Part shown: positions 14,107 through 21,826 of the stretch, piece after piece | How positions within the stretch are numbered: the first letter of the stretch is position 1 | Layout of the letters: each line of letters begins with the position of its first letter | Origin: JBBPZA01 sp038199375 | Lineage (GTDB): Bacteria; Actinomycetota; Thermoleophilia; Solirubrobacterales; Solirubrobacteraceae | Direction of reading: 5' to 3' | Length of the DNA stretch: 21,873 nucleotides | Assembly: GCA_038199375.1 (NCBI GenBank) | Contig: JBBPZA010000017.1 | Location: 1-21,873 of the forward strand | Notes under the pieces: model-generated | What the model was told of the DNA's origin: nothing | The model's input: only the letters and a program-made list of their open reading frames with translations | Databases searched by the model: none | Position numbers and translations under genes: made by a program

Positions 14107-15861
14107 GTGCTCGAGCCCTTCACGCTCCCCTTCGTCCAGCGCGGGATGCTCGAGATCGTCGTCCTCGCCGTGGCCGCCGGCCTGGTCGGGACGTGGATCG
14201 TCCTGCGCGGGCTCGCCTTCTACGCTCACGCCGTCGGCACCGCCGCCTTCCCCGGGCTCGTCCTGGCCGACGGACTGAGCTTCGCGCCCGCCCTCGGCGC
14301 GCTGGGGGCCGCCGTGCTCTTCGCGCTGGCCATGGGAGCCCTTTCCGCCCGGCGGCGCCCGGGCTATGACACGCTGACCGCGCTGGTGCTCGTCGGGGCG
14401 CTGTCCGGTGGGATCCTGCTCGCCAGCGACGTCTTTCGCTCGGGAGGCAGCGTCGAGACGCTGCTGTTCGGGAGCCTCCTGCTGGTCGACGGCACCGACG
14501 TCGCGATCGCGGCCGCGGTGAGCGCGCTCGCCCTCGGCGCGAACGTGGCGCTGGGCCGGCGGTGGGTGGCGACCGGGTTCGACGAGGATGCGGCGCGGCA
14601 GTCGGGCCTCGCGACCGCCCGGCTCGATCTCGCGCTGCTGCTCCTCGTGGCGCTGGCCGCGGTGGCCTCGCTGTCGGCCGTCGGAGCGCTGCTGGCCACC
14701 GCCCTGCTGGTCGTGCCGGCCGCCACGACGCGCCTGTGGTCGCTGCCCCTGGCACGCTGGCAGACGGCCACCGTGGCGCTGGTGGCCGCCGAGGGCGTGG
14801 GCGGGATGTGGCTCTCGGCCCAGACCAACGCACCCCCCGGCGCGACGATGGCGGTGCTCTCCGGGGCCGTGTTCGCGCTCGCTCTGCTCCTCCGTGGCCT
14901 CGCTCAGCGCCAGACCGCGCGACGTGCCGTGGCGAGCGCCGCGGTGCTCGCGTCGCTTGGCCTCGCGGCGTGTGGAGGCGCAAACGGACCAGGCGGCGGC
15001 GAGACCAGCGTCGTCGCCACGACCACCCAGGTCGCCGACATCGTCCGCGCGGTCGCCGGGCCCGACGCCGACGTGGTCGGGATCCTCCCGCCCAACGCCG
15101 ACGCCCACGACTTCGAGCCGCGCCCGGCCGACGTACGCGACACCGCCGGCGCGCAGCTCGTCTTCACGAACGGGCAGAACCTCGACCGCTGGATGGGCGA
15201 CGTCGTCGAGCAGTCCGGGGGCGACCCGGCCGTGGTGGACCTCGGCGAGCGACTCGTCGACCGGGTGCCCGGCGAGGCCGAGGGCGAGGAGGCATCCCGG
15301 TATGACCCGCACTGGTGGCACGATCCCGCCAACGTGCAGGCCGCGGTCCGCGTCATCCGCGACGCCCTCGTCAAGGCCGACCCGGACGGCAGTACGGGCT
15401 ACGAGCGCCGGGCGGCCGCCTACCTCGCGAAGGTCAGGACCCTTGACCTGGGGATCGCGCGCTGCATGAACGCAGTCGCGCGCGGCGAGCGCAAGCTCGT
15501 CACCGACCACGACGCCTTCGGCTACTTCGCCAAGCGCTATGGAATCGAGGTCGTCGGCGCGGTTATCCCCTCGCAGACCACGCAGGCCCAGCCCTCGGCC
15601 GGCGAGCGCGCCGGCCTGCGGAAGGTGATCGAGCGCGAGGGCGTCAAGGCCGTCTTCCCCGAGGAGTCGGTCAACGCCCGCACCGCCCGGGCCATCGCAC
15701 GCGAGACGGGTGCGACCTCGCGATACACCCTCTACGGCGACAGCCTCGGGCCCAAGGGCTCCCGCGGCGACACCTACCTCGAGATGGAGGCGGCCAACGC
15801 CGACGCGATGGTACGGGGGTTCACCGGCGGGGCGCGGGGCTGCGAGATCGCGAGCCTGTGA
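14107..15861 (+). CDS. Zinc ABC transporter permease fused to AztC/ZnuA-like zinc-binding lipoprotein
   Basis: This 584-residue protein joins two normally separate subunits. Residues 1-270 are a complete ABC-3 family metal permease (QRGMLEIVVLAVAAGLVGTW, LRGLAFYAHAVGTAAFPGLVLADGL, LLVVPAATTRLW). Then QRQTARRAVASAAVLASLGLAAC forms a basic-hydrophobic lipoprotein signal with Cys289 in a perfect LAAC lipobox. Residues 300-584 are a cluster A-I zinc-binding protein with ligands His334 (NADAHDFEP), His402 (DPHWWHDP), His468 (TDHDAFGYF) and Asp545 (LYGDSLGP). The VIPSQTTQAQPSAGE and ANADAMVRGFTGG motifs resemble AztC. The His-rich loop usual in ZnuA is replaced by an acidic GEAEGEE stretch. No stop separates the halves; an internal GTG at 14929 (residue 275) could start the lipoprotein alone. 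GTG 14107 is preferred to TTG 14089, which lies at the operator edge. Confidence 0.88.
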   Translation: MLEPFTLPFVQRGMLEIVVLAVAAGLVGTWIVLRGLAFYAHAVGTAAFPGLVLADGLSFAPALGALGAAVLFALAMGALSARRRPGYDTLTALVLVGALSGGILLASDVFRSGGSVETLLFGSLLLVDGTDVAIAAAVSALALGANVALGRRWVATGFDEDAARQSGLATARLDLALLLLVALAAVASLSAVGALLATALLVVPAATTRLWSLPLARWQTATVALVAAEGVGGMWLSAQTNAPPGATMAVLSGAVFALALLLRGLAQRQTARRAVASAAVLASLGLAACGGANGPGGGETSVVATTTQVADIVRAVAGPDADVVGILPPNADAHDFEPRPADVRDTAGAQLVFTNGQNLDRWMGDVVEQSGGDPAVVDLGERLVDRVPGEAEGEEASRYDPHWWHDPANVQAAVRVIRDALVKADPDGSTGYERRAAAYLAKVRTLDLGIARCMNAVARGERKLVTDHDAFGYFAKRYGIEVVGAVIPSQTTQAQPSAGERAGLRKVIEREGVKAVFPEESVNARTARAIARETGATSRYTLYGDSLGPKGSRGDTYLEMEAANADAMVRGFTGGARGCEIASL

Positions 15862-16637
15862 GGGGTCCCGGCGACCCCGGCTCGCCGCTGGTCGCCGCGC
15901 AGGGCCTGGCCGCGGGCGATGGCGGGGCGCCGGTCATCAGCGGGACGACCTTCGCGGTGGCCCCGGGAGACCGCGTCGCGCTCCTGGGTCCCAACGGCGG
16001 CGGCAAGACAACGCTCTTTCGCGCGATCCTCGGCGAGCTCTCCCCTTCGGCGGGCGACCTGCGCGTCGAAGGATCGGTGGCCACCGTCGCGCAGACCGAC
16101 CGCTCGCGGCTGGACTTCCCCGTCACGGCGCTCGACGTGGCCCTGATGGGCGCACTGTCCCGGCTGCCCTGGTGGCGGTGGCCGGGGCGCGACGATCGCC
16201 GCCGCGCGCTCGAGGCGCTCGACACGGTCGGACTGGGCGAGCAGGCGGGCGCGCCGTTCGGCGAGCTCTCCGGCGGCCAGCGCCAGCGCGTGCTCATCGC
16301 CCGGGCGCTCGTGCAGGACTCTGGGCTGCTGCTCCTCGACGAGCCCTACAGCGGGCTCGACGCGACGAGCGCGGAGAGGCTCACAATGCTCCTCGATCGC
16401 CTCTCCGAGCGGGGCCACGGCCTCATGATCGCCACCCACGACCTCGACCAGGCCCGCGACTGGGACCTCGTCCTCTGCCTCAACCGCCGCCAGATCGCCT
16501 TCGGCCCGCCCGCGGTCGCGCTCACCCGCGCGACGATCGAGGCGACCTACGGCGCGGCGCTCGTCGACCTCCCCGCCGAGAGCGAGGGCCTCCATGCGCG
16601 GGCCATCCTGCCCCCCCACCACCACGACCACCCATGA
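15858..16637 (+). CDS. znuC: Zinc ABC transporter ATP-binding protein with His-rich C-terminus
   Basis: This 259-residue cytoplasmic ATPase drives zinc import through the permease domains encoded on either side. It has Walker A GPNGGGKT (44-51), Q-loop Gln79, signature LSGGQRQR (137-144), Walker B LLLLDEPYSGLD (Asp161/Glu162) and switch His194 (ATHDLDQAR), all typical of the ZnuC/AztA group. The last residues read LPPHHHDHP: four His and one Asp in a flexible tail that could bind zinc in the cytoplasm. GTG start overlaps the stop of the fusion gene (GTGA) and the stop overlaps the next start (ATGA). The 12 or so N-terminal residues before the first strand are Gly/Pro-rich and may indicate a slightly later true start, but the overlap supports GTG 15858. 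Confidence 0.92.
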   Translation: MRGPGDPGSPLVAAQGLAAGDGGAPVISGTTFAVAPGDRVALLGPNGGGKTTLFRAILGELSPSAGDLRVEGSVATVAQTDRSRLDFPVTALDVALMGALSRLPWWRWPGRDDRRRALEALDTVGLGEQAGAPFGELSGGQRQRVLIARALVQDSGLLLLDEPYSGLDATSAERLTMLLDRLSERGHGLMIATHDLDQARDWDLVLCLNRRQIAFGPPAVALTRATIEATYGAALVDLPAESEGLHARAILPPHHHDHP

Positions 16638-17476
16638 TCGACGCGATCCTCGATCCCTGGCGCGATCCGGTGACCCTGCGGGCCATCGTCGAGGTCTCGC
16701 TCATCGGCGTGGCCGGCGGGGTTCTGGGATGCTGGATCGTCTTCTACGGTCTGGCCTACGGGGCCGAGTCGCTCTCGCACGGGCTATTCCCCGGCCTCGT
16801 GCTCGCGGCGCTGCTCGGTCTCCCGCTGCTGCTCGGAGCGGCGGCCGGCCTGCTCGTGGCCGCGCTGGCGGTCGCGCTCGCCGCCCGCGTCCCGGTCCTC
16901 GATCGCGACACCCCGGTCGCCATCGTGGTCACCTCGCTCTTCGGGCTCGGCGTGCTGCTCGCGCTCAGCGCGAAGACGCCGCCCGGCCTCCAGGGGCTGC
17001 TCTTCGGCGACGTGCTCGGCCTCACAGACGCAGACGTCCTGATCGCCGCCGTGCTCGTCGTCGCCCTGCTCGCCGCCCTCGCGGTGCTCCATCCCCGGCT
17101 GCTGGCCGTCGCCTTCGACCGTGAGAGCGCGCGAAATCTGGGGATCGCGCCCTTCGCCGCCGATGCGGCGGTGCTCGTCGCCCTCGCGGTCGCGCTGCTC
17201 GTCGCCGTGCAGGGGCTCGGAAACCTCCTCGTCGTCGCCCTGCTGGTCGGGCCGGCCGCGACGGCGCGTCTGCTCGCGCGCCGGATGGCGGCGATGATGG
17301 TGCTCGGCGCCGCCATCGGCATGGCCGGCGGGATCGCCGGGCTCTACGCGAGCTATCACCTCGACACCGCGGCGGGCGCCTCGATCGCCGCGGCCATGGT
17401 CCTCGCCTACGCCGGCGTCGCCGCCGCGACTACCCTTCGATCCGATGGCCTCGCACGCCGGGCACCGCTGGGCTGA
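16634..17476 (+). CDS. znuB: Second zinc/manganese-type ABC transporter permease
   Basis: This 280-residue permease of the ABC-3 family shares motif positions with the permease half of the fusion: GCWIVFYGLAYGAESLSHGLFPGLVLAALLG near the N-terminus and LGNLLVVALLVGPAATARL near the C-terminus. Seven to nine hydrophobic segments fill the sequence. The ATG overlaps the ATPase stop (ATGA), and the end overlaps zur by 32 nt. The presence of two distinct permeases with one ATPase and one binding protein suggests either a hetero-dimeric channel or two alternative transporters sharing parts; homodimers are the rule in this family. Substrate by context is zinc; manganese cannot be excluded by sequence. 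Confidence 0.92.
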   Translation: MIDAILDPWRDPVTLRAIVEVSLIGVAGGVLGCWIVFYGLAYGAESLSHGLFPGLVLAALLGLPLLLGAAAGLLVAALAVALAARVPVLDRDTPVAIVVTSLFGLGVLLALSAKTPPGLQGLLFGDVLGLTDADVLIAAVLVVALLAALAVLHPRLLAVAFDRESARNLGIAPFAADAAVLVALAVALLVAVQGLGNLLVVALLVGPAATARLLARRMAAMMVLGAAIGMAGGIAGLYASYHLDTAAGASIAAAMVLAYAGVAAATTLRSDGLARRAPLG

Positions 17477-17891
17477 GCACGCACTGGAGCGCCTGCACTC
17501 CGCCGGCTTCCGGCGGGGCGGCGCGCGCAGCGCGGTGGTCGAGCTGCTCGACCGCGAGCACTGCGCCCTGACCGCCCACGAGATCGAGGAGCGGCTGCGC
17601 GCCGACGGCCGCGCCGTGGCGCGGGCGAGCGTCTACCGCGCGCTCGAGCAGCTCGCCGACCTGCGCCTGGTCGGCCGGCTCGACGTGGGCCACGGCATGG
17701 CGCGCTACGAGCGCCTGGAGCCCAGCGGCGACCATCATCACCACATGGTGTGCGACAGCTGCGGCACCGTGGTCCCGTTCGAGGACCCAGAGCTCGAGCG
17801 GACCATGGAGCAGCTCTCGCGCCGGGTGAGCTTCGCGGTCGACGAGCACGAAGTCGTGCTCCACGGCGCCTGCGGCGACTGCCGCGCCTAG
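17445..17891 (+). CDS. zur: Fur-family transcriptional regulator, probable zinc uptake regulator Zur
   Basis: This 148-residue dimeric repressor has an N-terminal winged helix (SAGFRRGGARSAVVELL, LTAHEIEERL, ARASVYRALEQLADLRLVGRL), the standard Fur DNA-binding domain. The C-terminal domain has GDHHHHMVCDSCGTVVPFED with His97-100 and Cys103/Cys106, and a second CGDC (Cys143/Cys146). The two Cys pairs form the structural zinc site, and the His cluster belongs to the regulatory site. The position at the end of a zinc transporter operon points to Zur rather than Fur or PerR. It overlaps the permease gene by 32 nt and would repress the operon when zinc is plentiful, most likely at 14069-14087. The stop TAG overlaps the stop of the convergent STAS gene. 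Confidence 0.9.
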   Translation: MASHAGHRWAEHALERLHSAGFRRGGARSAVVELLDREHCALTAHEIEERLRADGRAVARASVYRALEQLADLRLVGRLDVGHGMARYERLEPSGDHHHHMVCDSCGTVVPFEDPELERTMEQLSRRVSFAVDEHEVVLHGACGDCRA

Positions 17892-18268
17892 CCTGCGCCT
17901 TCCTCGAGGCTCGCCAGCGCGGCCTCGCGGTCGGGGAAGATGGCAAAGCTCGAGTCCGTGTGGGTGACCTCGAACATCCGGAGCACCGTCGGGTTCGCCG
18001 CCACGACCGCCATCCGGCCGCCTCGGCGGACCAGCCGCCGAAGGGCGTCGAGGAGCGTCGCGAGGCCGTTCGAGCCGATGAAGACCACCTCGGTCAGATC
18101 GGCGACGACCTTAGTCTTCCCGGCTTCGATGGCCGCGACGAGCGGCTCGCTGAAGGCCGATGCGGTCCCGAGGTCGAATTCGCCCCGGACGGCGATCACG
18201 TGCGTGTCGGCGCTCACCGACCGCTCTGAGACCTCGAATGTCGGGGGCAGGCCGAAGTCGCCGGACAC
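17888..18268 (-). CDS. STAS-domain protein (anti-sigma factor antagonist-like)
   Basis: This 126-residue protein is almost wholly a STAS domain. It begins TFEVSE, then VIAVRGEFDLGTASAF, VVADLTEVVFIGSNGLATLL, GGRMAVVAANPTVLRMFEVT. The family's phospho-switch motif D-S-S-G is here G-S-N-G (residues 65-68): one Ser remains, but the Asp before it and the second Ser are changed, so regulation by an RsbW-type kinase may differ. No anti-sigma kinase or sigma gene is nearby. A start at ATG 18355 is possible but adds an Arg/Ala-rich stretch unlike the domain; GTG 18268 is preferred because a TATGCT box lies 9 nt before it. The gene ends tail to tail with zur, sharing the bases CTAG. Confidence 0.83.
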   Translation of the reverse strand: MSGDFGLPPTFEVSERSVSADTHVIAVRGEFDLGTASAFSEPLVAAIEAGKTKVVADLTEVVFIGSNGLATLLDALRRLVRRGGRMAVVAANPTVLRMFEVTHTDSSFAIFPDREAALASLEEGAG

Positions 18269-18277
18269 TGTCGGGCG

Positions 18278-18283
18278 AGCATA
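18278..18283 (-). promoter_or_regulatory. Candidate -10 box for the STAS gene
   Basis: On the minus strand TATGCT fits the TANNNT pattern and ends 9 nt before GTG 18268. It supports the shorter start and a leaderless transcript. No good -35 element was seen. Confidence 0.3.
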
Positions 18284-18356
18284 ACCGCGGGGGCGCCCGC
18301 GGCGCCGGATCTCCGCGGCGGCGAGCGCGGAGGCTTTCCTGGTGCTCACGATCATC

Positions 18357-18384
18357 TCGACAATCGCCCGACCCGCAGTACCCT
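18357..18384 (+). promoter_or_regulatory. Candidate promoter of the FtsH-like gene
   Basis: TCGACA (18357-18362, 5 of 6 bases of TTGACA) and TACCCT (18379-18384, TANNNT) are 16 nt apart. The expected transcription start falls at about 18391, inside the GGAGG (18388-18392) before the ATG at 18397. This would give a nearly leaderless mRNA, so either the promoter or the Shine-Dalgarno may be coincidental. Confidence 0.35.
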
Positions 18385-18396
18385 CCCGGAGGACGG

Positions 18397-20811
18397 ATGG
18401 CCTACGTCGACGAGACCACGAGCCTGCGCGCGCGGCGCAAGCAGAATTCGGTTGCCCTGGCCCGGGAGTGGCGCAAGCTCGGGCGGGCGGCGACCCTCGT
18501 CGCGATCCTGACCAGCCCGGCGCTCTTCCTCGCCCTCTACCACTCGAGCGGCTGGGGGGTCCTAGCCTCGCTCTTGGGCACCTTCGTAGGCGTGATCGCC
18601 TTCCGCGGCCTGATCGACGTCCTCAGCCACAAGGTCATCCCCTCTCCCAGCATCTACGGTGCCGAGAAGGAGCTTCAGGAAGAGGACATCGTCCACCGGC
18701 GCCGCCTGTGGTACTGGCGCAAGCGCTACCGGATGCTGGTGTGGCTCGCCGCGATCGGCTTCATCGTCACGGTCGCGGCCATGCTCATCACCGGCGAGAC
18801 CTCCGGCGGAGCGCTCGGGATCATCGGCAAGGCGCTCATCTCCTTCCTGCCGTTGCTGGTCGGCTACGCGCCGATCCTGGTCCTGCTCTTCCTCATGAAC
18901 TTCCTGATCCTCTTCGGCCCGCTCCTCTTCCTGGGCATCCAGCAGATCAAGGGCTACGAGCCCGGCGACGCCGACTGGGGGGTCAAGCTCGAAGACGTCC
19001 GCGGTCAGGTCGAGGCCAAGGAGGAGATCACCCGCGTGGTCGCCCTCTGGCAGTCGGGCGAGGAGTTCGAGAAGGCCGGAGGCAAGCGCGAGCGCGGAGT
19101 GCTCTTCCTCGGCCCGCCCGGCACCGGCAAGACGATGCTCTCCAAGGCGATCGCCACGAGCTTCAACTGCCCGTTCGTCTCGATCCCGGGTTCGGGCTTC
19201 GCGCAGACGTTCATCGGCATGGACGCGGTGATCGTCCGCTTCCTCGCGCGCAAGGCCAAGAAGCTCGCGGCCAAATGGGGCGGCCAGTGCATCGTGTTCA
19301 TCGATGAGATCGACGCGGTCGGCATGCGGCGCAACTCGCTGGGGCCGGGGATCGGCATGGCGGGCGCCGGTGGCGAGGCCAGCATGCCGACCTCGATCCA
19401 CGACTACCTGTTCTTCGGCCCCTCGGGCTCGATCACGCCGGACGGCGAGCTGACGCTCAAGTCGCGCGAGTGGCGCGAGCGTGTCTTTCAGACGCGGCAG
19501 GAGCCGCGCGTCTCGCCCTACCCCCCGGTCGTCCAGCGAGTCCACGGAGCGATCCAGAACTTCATCATGCCGGGCGGCATGAGCGGCGGTGGAGGCGGCC
19601 TGGCGCTCAACCAGCTGCTCGTGGTCATGGACGGGATCGACGATCCACCGTGGTCCAAGCGGTTCCTGACCAATCGCCTGAACACCTTCCTCGACGCGAC
19701 GTACCTGATCCCGCGGCGGATCAAGGATCTGTCGCTGCGCATGCGCCCGCCAAAGCCGCGCAAGGAGGACATCTACTTCATCGGCGCCTGCAACGTGCCG
19801 CTCGACAGCCTGGACCCGGCGCTCGTGCGACCGGGCCGCATGGGGCGCCACGTCTACTTCCGCACGCCGATCAAGGAAGACCGCAAGGATATCTTCGAGC
19901 TCTACCTGCGCAAGGTCGACCACGAGGCCGACCTTGACACCGAGCACCGCCGCGACGAGCTGGCCCGCATGACCAACGGATACTCGCCCGCGATGATCGA
20001 GCAGGTCTGCTCGATGGCGCTCACCTACGCGCACTCCGAGGGCCACCAGCGCTTCAGCCGCGCAGACCTCGTCGAGGCGATGACCACGATCGAGGCGGGA
20101 ACGGCGGTGGGCGTCGAGTATCCGGCCGACCAGACGCGGGCCACGGCGATCCACGAGGCCGGCCACGCCGTCGCCTCCCACGTCTACATGGAGGACACGC
20201 TCTCGACCCGCCTCTCGATCCGCATGCGCGGAGCCTCGCTCGGCCACCACCAGGCGATCGAGAAGGAGGAGCGCTTCGCCAAATGGCGCCACGAGAAGCT
20301 CGGCGAGCTGATCTGGACCGTCGGCGCCATGGCGGCTGAGCAGGTCTTCTACAAGGAGAACTCAACCGGCGTGTCGGGCGACATGGCCTCGGCGACGGCG
20401 ACTGCCGCGCTGATGGTCGGCGTGTGGGGCATGTCCCCGGAGTACCTTGCGCTCGACGTCGACACCCCCGAGGAGGAGGAGCGCCGCGAGGAGCTGCTCG
20501 GGCGCTTCGAGCGCATCGGCCTGAAGATGATGCGGCGCGCCCAGACGACCTCCGCGATGCAGGCCGATCCGATCGCCACCGTGCTGGGCGACAAGGACAA
20601 GCGCACCGCGGCCGCGCAGTGGCTCGGCCAGGCCTACGTCCACGCCTGGAACCTGATCCGACTCAACAAGGACAAGGTCGAGCATGTGGCCGACGTCCTG
20701 ATCGAGCGGCGCGAGATGCACGGCGACGAGATCGTCGACCTCCTCGACCAGCTCGTCTTCGAGAAGCCCGACGTCGACCTGCTCGAAGAAGCGAGCTGGC
20801 CGCGGCTATGA
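18397..20811 (+). CDS. FtsH-like membrane AAA protease (divergent, with extra membrane segments and core insertions)
   Basis: This 804-residue protein combines a membrane region, an AAA ATPase and an M41-type zinc protease. Hydrophobic segments lie at about 31-49, 53-76, 113-132 and 145-182, that is four or five against two in ordinary FtsH. The AAA core has Walker A GPPGTGKT (239-246), a pore loop TFIG, Walker B IVFIDEID (Asp303/Glu304) and the second region of homology ending RPGRMGRHV. About 75 extra residues follow DAVG309 and about 40 follow MDG413. The protease site is HEAGH (586-590) with Asp662 (SGDMASAT) as likely third zinc ligand, so both activities look intact. ATG 18397 follows GGAGG by 4 nt. 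It probably degrades membrane or misfolded proteins; a specialised role beside a separate true FtsH is likely. Confidence 0.88.
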   Translation: MAYVDETTSLRARRKQNSVALAREWRKLGRAATLVAILTSPALFLALYHSSGWGVLASLLGTFVGVIAFRGLIDVLSHKVIPSPSIYGAEKELQEEDIVHRRRLWYWRKRYRMLVWLAAIGFIVTVAAMLITGETSGGALGIIGKALISFLPLLVGYAPILVLLFLMNFLILFGPLLFLGIQQIKGYEPGDADWGVKLEDVRGQVEAKEEITRVVALWQSGEEFEKAGGKRERGVLFLGPPGTGKTMLSKAIATSFNCPFVSIPGSGFAQTFIGMDAVIVRFLARKAKKLAAKWGGQCIVFIDEIDAVGMRRNSLGPGIGMAGAGGEASMPTSIHDYLFFGPSGSITPDGELTLKSREWRERVFQTRQEPRVSPYPPVVQRVHGAIQNFIMPGGMSGGGGGLALNQLLVVMDGIDDPPWSKRFLTNRLNTFLDATYLIPRRIKDLSLRMRPPKPRKEDIYFIGACNVPLDSLDPALVRPGRMGRHVYFRTPIKEDRKDIFELYLRKVDHEADLDTEHRRDELARMTNGYSPAMIEQVCSMALTYAHSEGHQRFSRADLVEAMTTIEAGTAVGVEYPADQTRATAIHEAGHAVASHVYMEDTLSTRLSIRMRGASLGHHQAIEKEERFAKWRHEKLGELIWTVGAMAAEQVFYKENSTGVSGDMASATATAALMVGVWGMSPEYLALDVDTPEEEERREELLGRFERIGLKMMRRAQTTSAMQADPIATVLGDKDKRTAAAQWLGQAYVHAWNLIRLNKDKVEHVADVLIERREMHGDEIVDLLDQLVFEKPDVDLLEEASWPRL

Positions 20812-20869
20812 CCGGTGGTCGCACCGCAGGCTCGCACCCGGACACGGCGACGCGAGGGAAGAGGCCTGT

Positions 20870-21826
20870 GTGAGTGGCGAGCGGCTGCTGCCCGACCCCC
20901 TTCACCGCCCGCCTGAGGACGACGCTCCGGAGCGCCCCGAGCCCGAGCGCCCCTCGCCGCAGCCGCCCTGGGAGCTCGAGCCGACCGAGCAGCGGGCACC
21001 CTCCCAGCCGGCGCAGGAGAAGCCCGCCGAGGCCCTGAGCGAGCGCGACGACGACGAGGTCCTCGCGGCCGCCTCGCCCTACGTCGCCCGCTTCCAGCTC
21101 ATCCTCGGCGCGCTCCTGGGGCTCGCCGGCGTCGCCGTCGTAGCGGCGCTGCTCATCGGGACCGGGCCCTCGGCCGGGGCGCGGGTCGACTGGTCTCCGT
21201 GGTCGCCGGGCTCCGACGAGGCCGACGCCGCCGCTCAGGAGATCGCCAACTACGTCGCGCCGACCTACCGGCTCGACAGCGGCGGTCAGCTGGTCGCGAT
21301 CGAGGGCGGAAAGCTCGAGGTCGAGCAGCTGATCGGGGACACCGGCGGCAAGCTCGAGGTCGCCGAATTGCCCGCGCGCCTCGCGCTGGCCGAGCAGGGC
21401 AGGATCTCCGTCCTCGACGGCGACGGCGTCCTCTACACGCTGTGCGGGCTGGGCCCGAAGTGCGCGATCGACTCCGGTCTGCCCTCCGCCAAGCGGCACC
21501 TGCTCCTTCGCCGCGAGGCGCTCGAGCTCGCGCTCTACACCTTCCGCTACGTCCGCGGGACCGACTACGTGGTCGTGAGGCTGCCTCCACGCAAGGGAAC
21601 CGAACCCAGCCAGGCGATGTTCTTTCGCAAGGACGACCTCGGGAAGCAGCTCGACCAGCCGCTCAACGCGACGCTGTCCTCACCGCCGCCCCGCAGCAGC
21701 GCGCTGGACGCCGGCGACATCTCCTCGCTGAGCGCCATCACCGCCAAGCGCCTGTTCGAGTTCGAGCTCAAGCCGGGCCCGGACGCGAGCGTGATCCTCG
21801 TCCTCCAGCCCTTCGCATCGGGCTAG
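20870..21826 (+). CDS. Single-pass membrane protein of unknown function, downstream of the FtsH-like protease
   Basis: I do not recognise a family for this 318-residue protein. Residues 1-70 are hydrophilic, rich in Pro, Glu and Asp, with no signal peptide. A membrane segment (FQLILGALLGLAGVAVVAALLIG, 75-97) follows, and the remaining 220 residues are probably outside the membrane. That part has strand-like repeats (GGQLVAIEGGKLEVEQL, GGKLEVAEL), two Cys (LCGLGPKCAI) that could pair, and a helix-strand block (REALELALYTFRYVRGTDYVVVRLPP). GTG 20870 is supported by GAGG at 20861-20864, 5 nt upstream. It lies 58 bp after the protease gene on the same strand, so an adaptor or regulator of the protease is a reasonable guess from context, comparable to HflKC-type partners in topology only. 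Confidence 0.72.
   Translation: MSGERLLPDPLHRPPEDDAPERPEPERPSPQPPWELEPTEQRAPSQPAQEKPAEALSERDDDEVLAAASPYVARFQLILGALLGLAGVAVVAALLIGTGPSAGARVDWSPWSPGSDEADAAAQEIANYVAPTYRLDSGGQLVAIEGGKLEVEQLIGDTGGKLEVAELPARLALAEQGRISVLDGDGVLYTLCGLGPKCAIDSGLPSAKRHLLLRREALELALYTFRYVRGTDYVVVRLPPRKGTEPSQAMFFRKDDLGKQLDQPLNATLSSPPPRSSALDAGDISSLSAITAKRLFEFELKPGPDASVILVLQPFASG

Noticed and set aside
14083..15510. Minus-strand frame of 475 codons
   Set aside because: It is opposite the zinc permease-lipoprotein fusion, which has clear motifs. It also overlaps the operator; no domain pattern was seen.
18562..20292. Minus-strand frame of 576 codons
   Set aside because: It is antisense to the FtsH-like gene and consists of low-complexity Arg/Asp/Glu/Ala/Val sequence.
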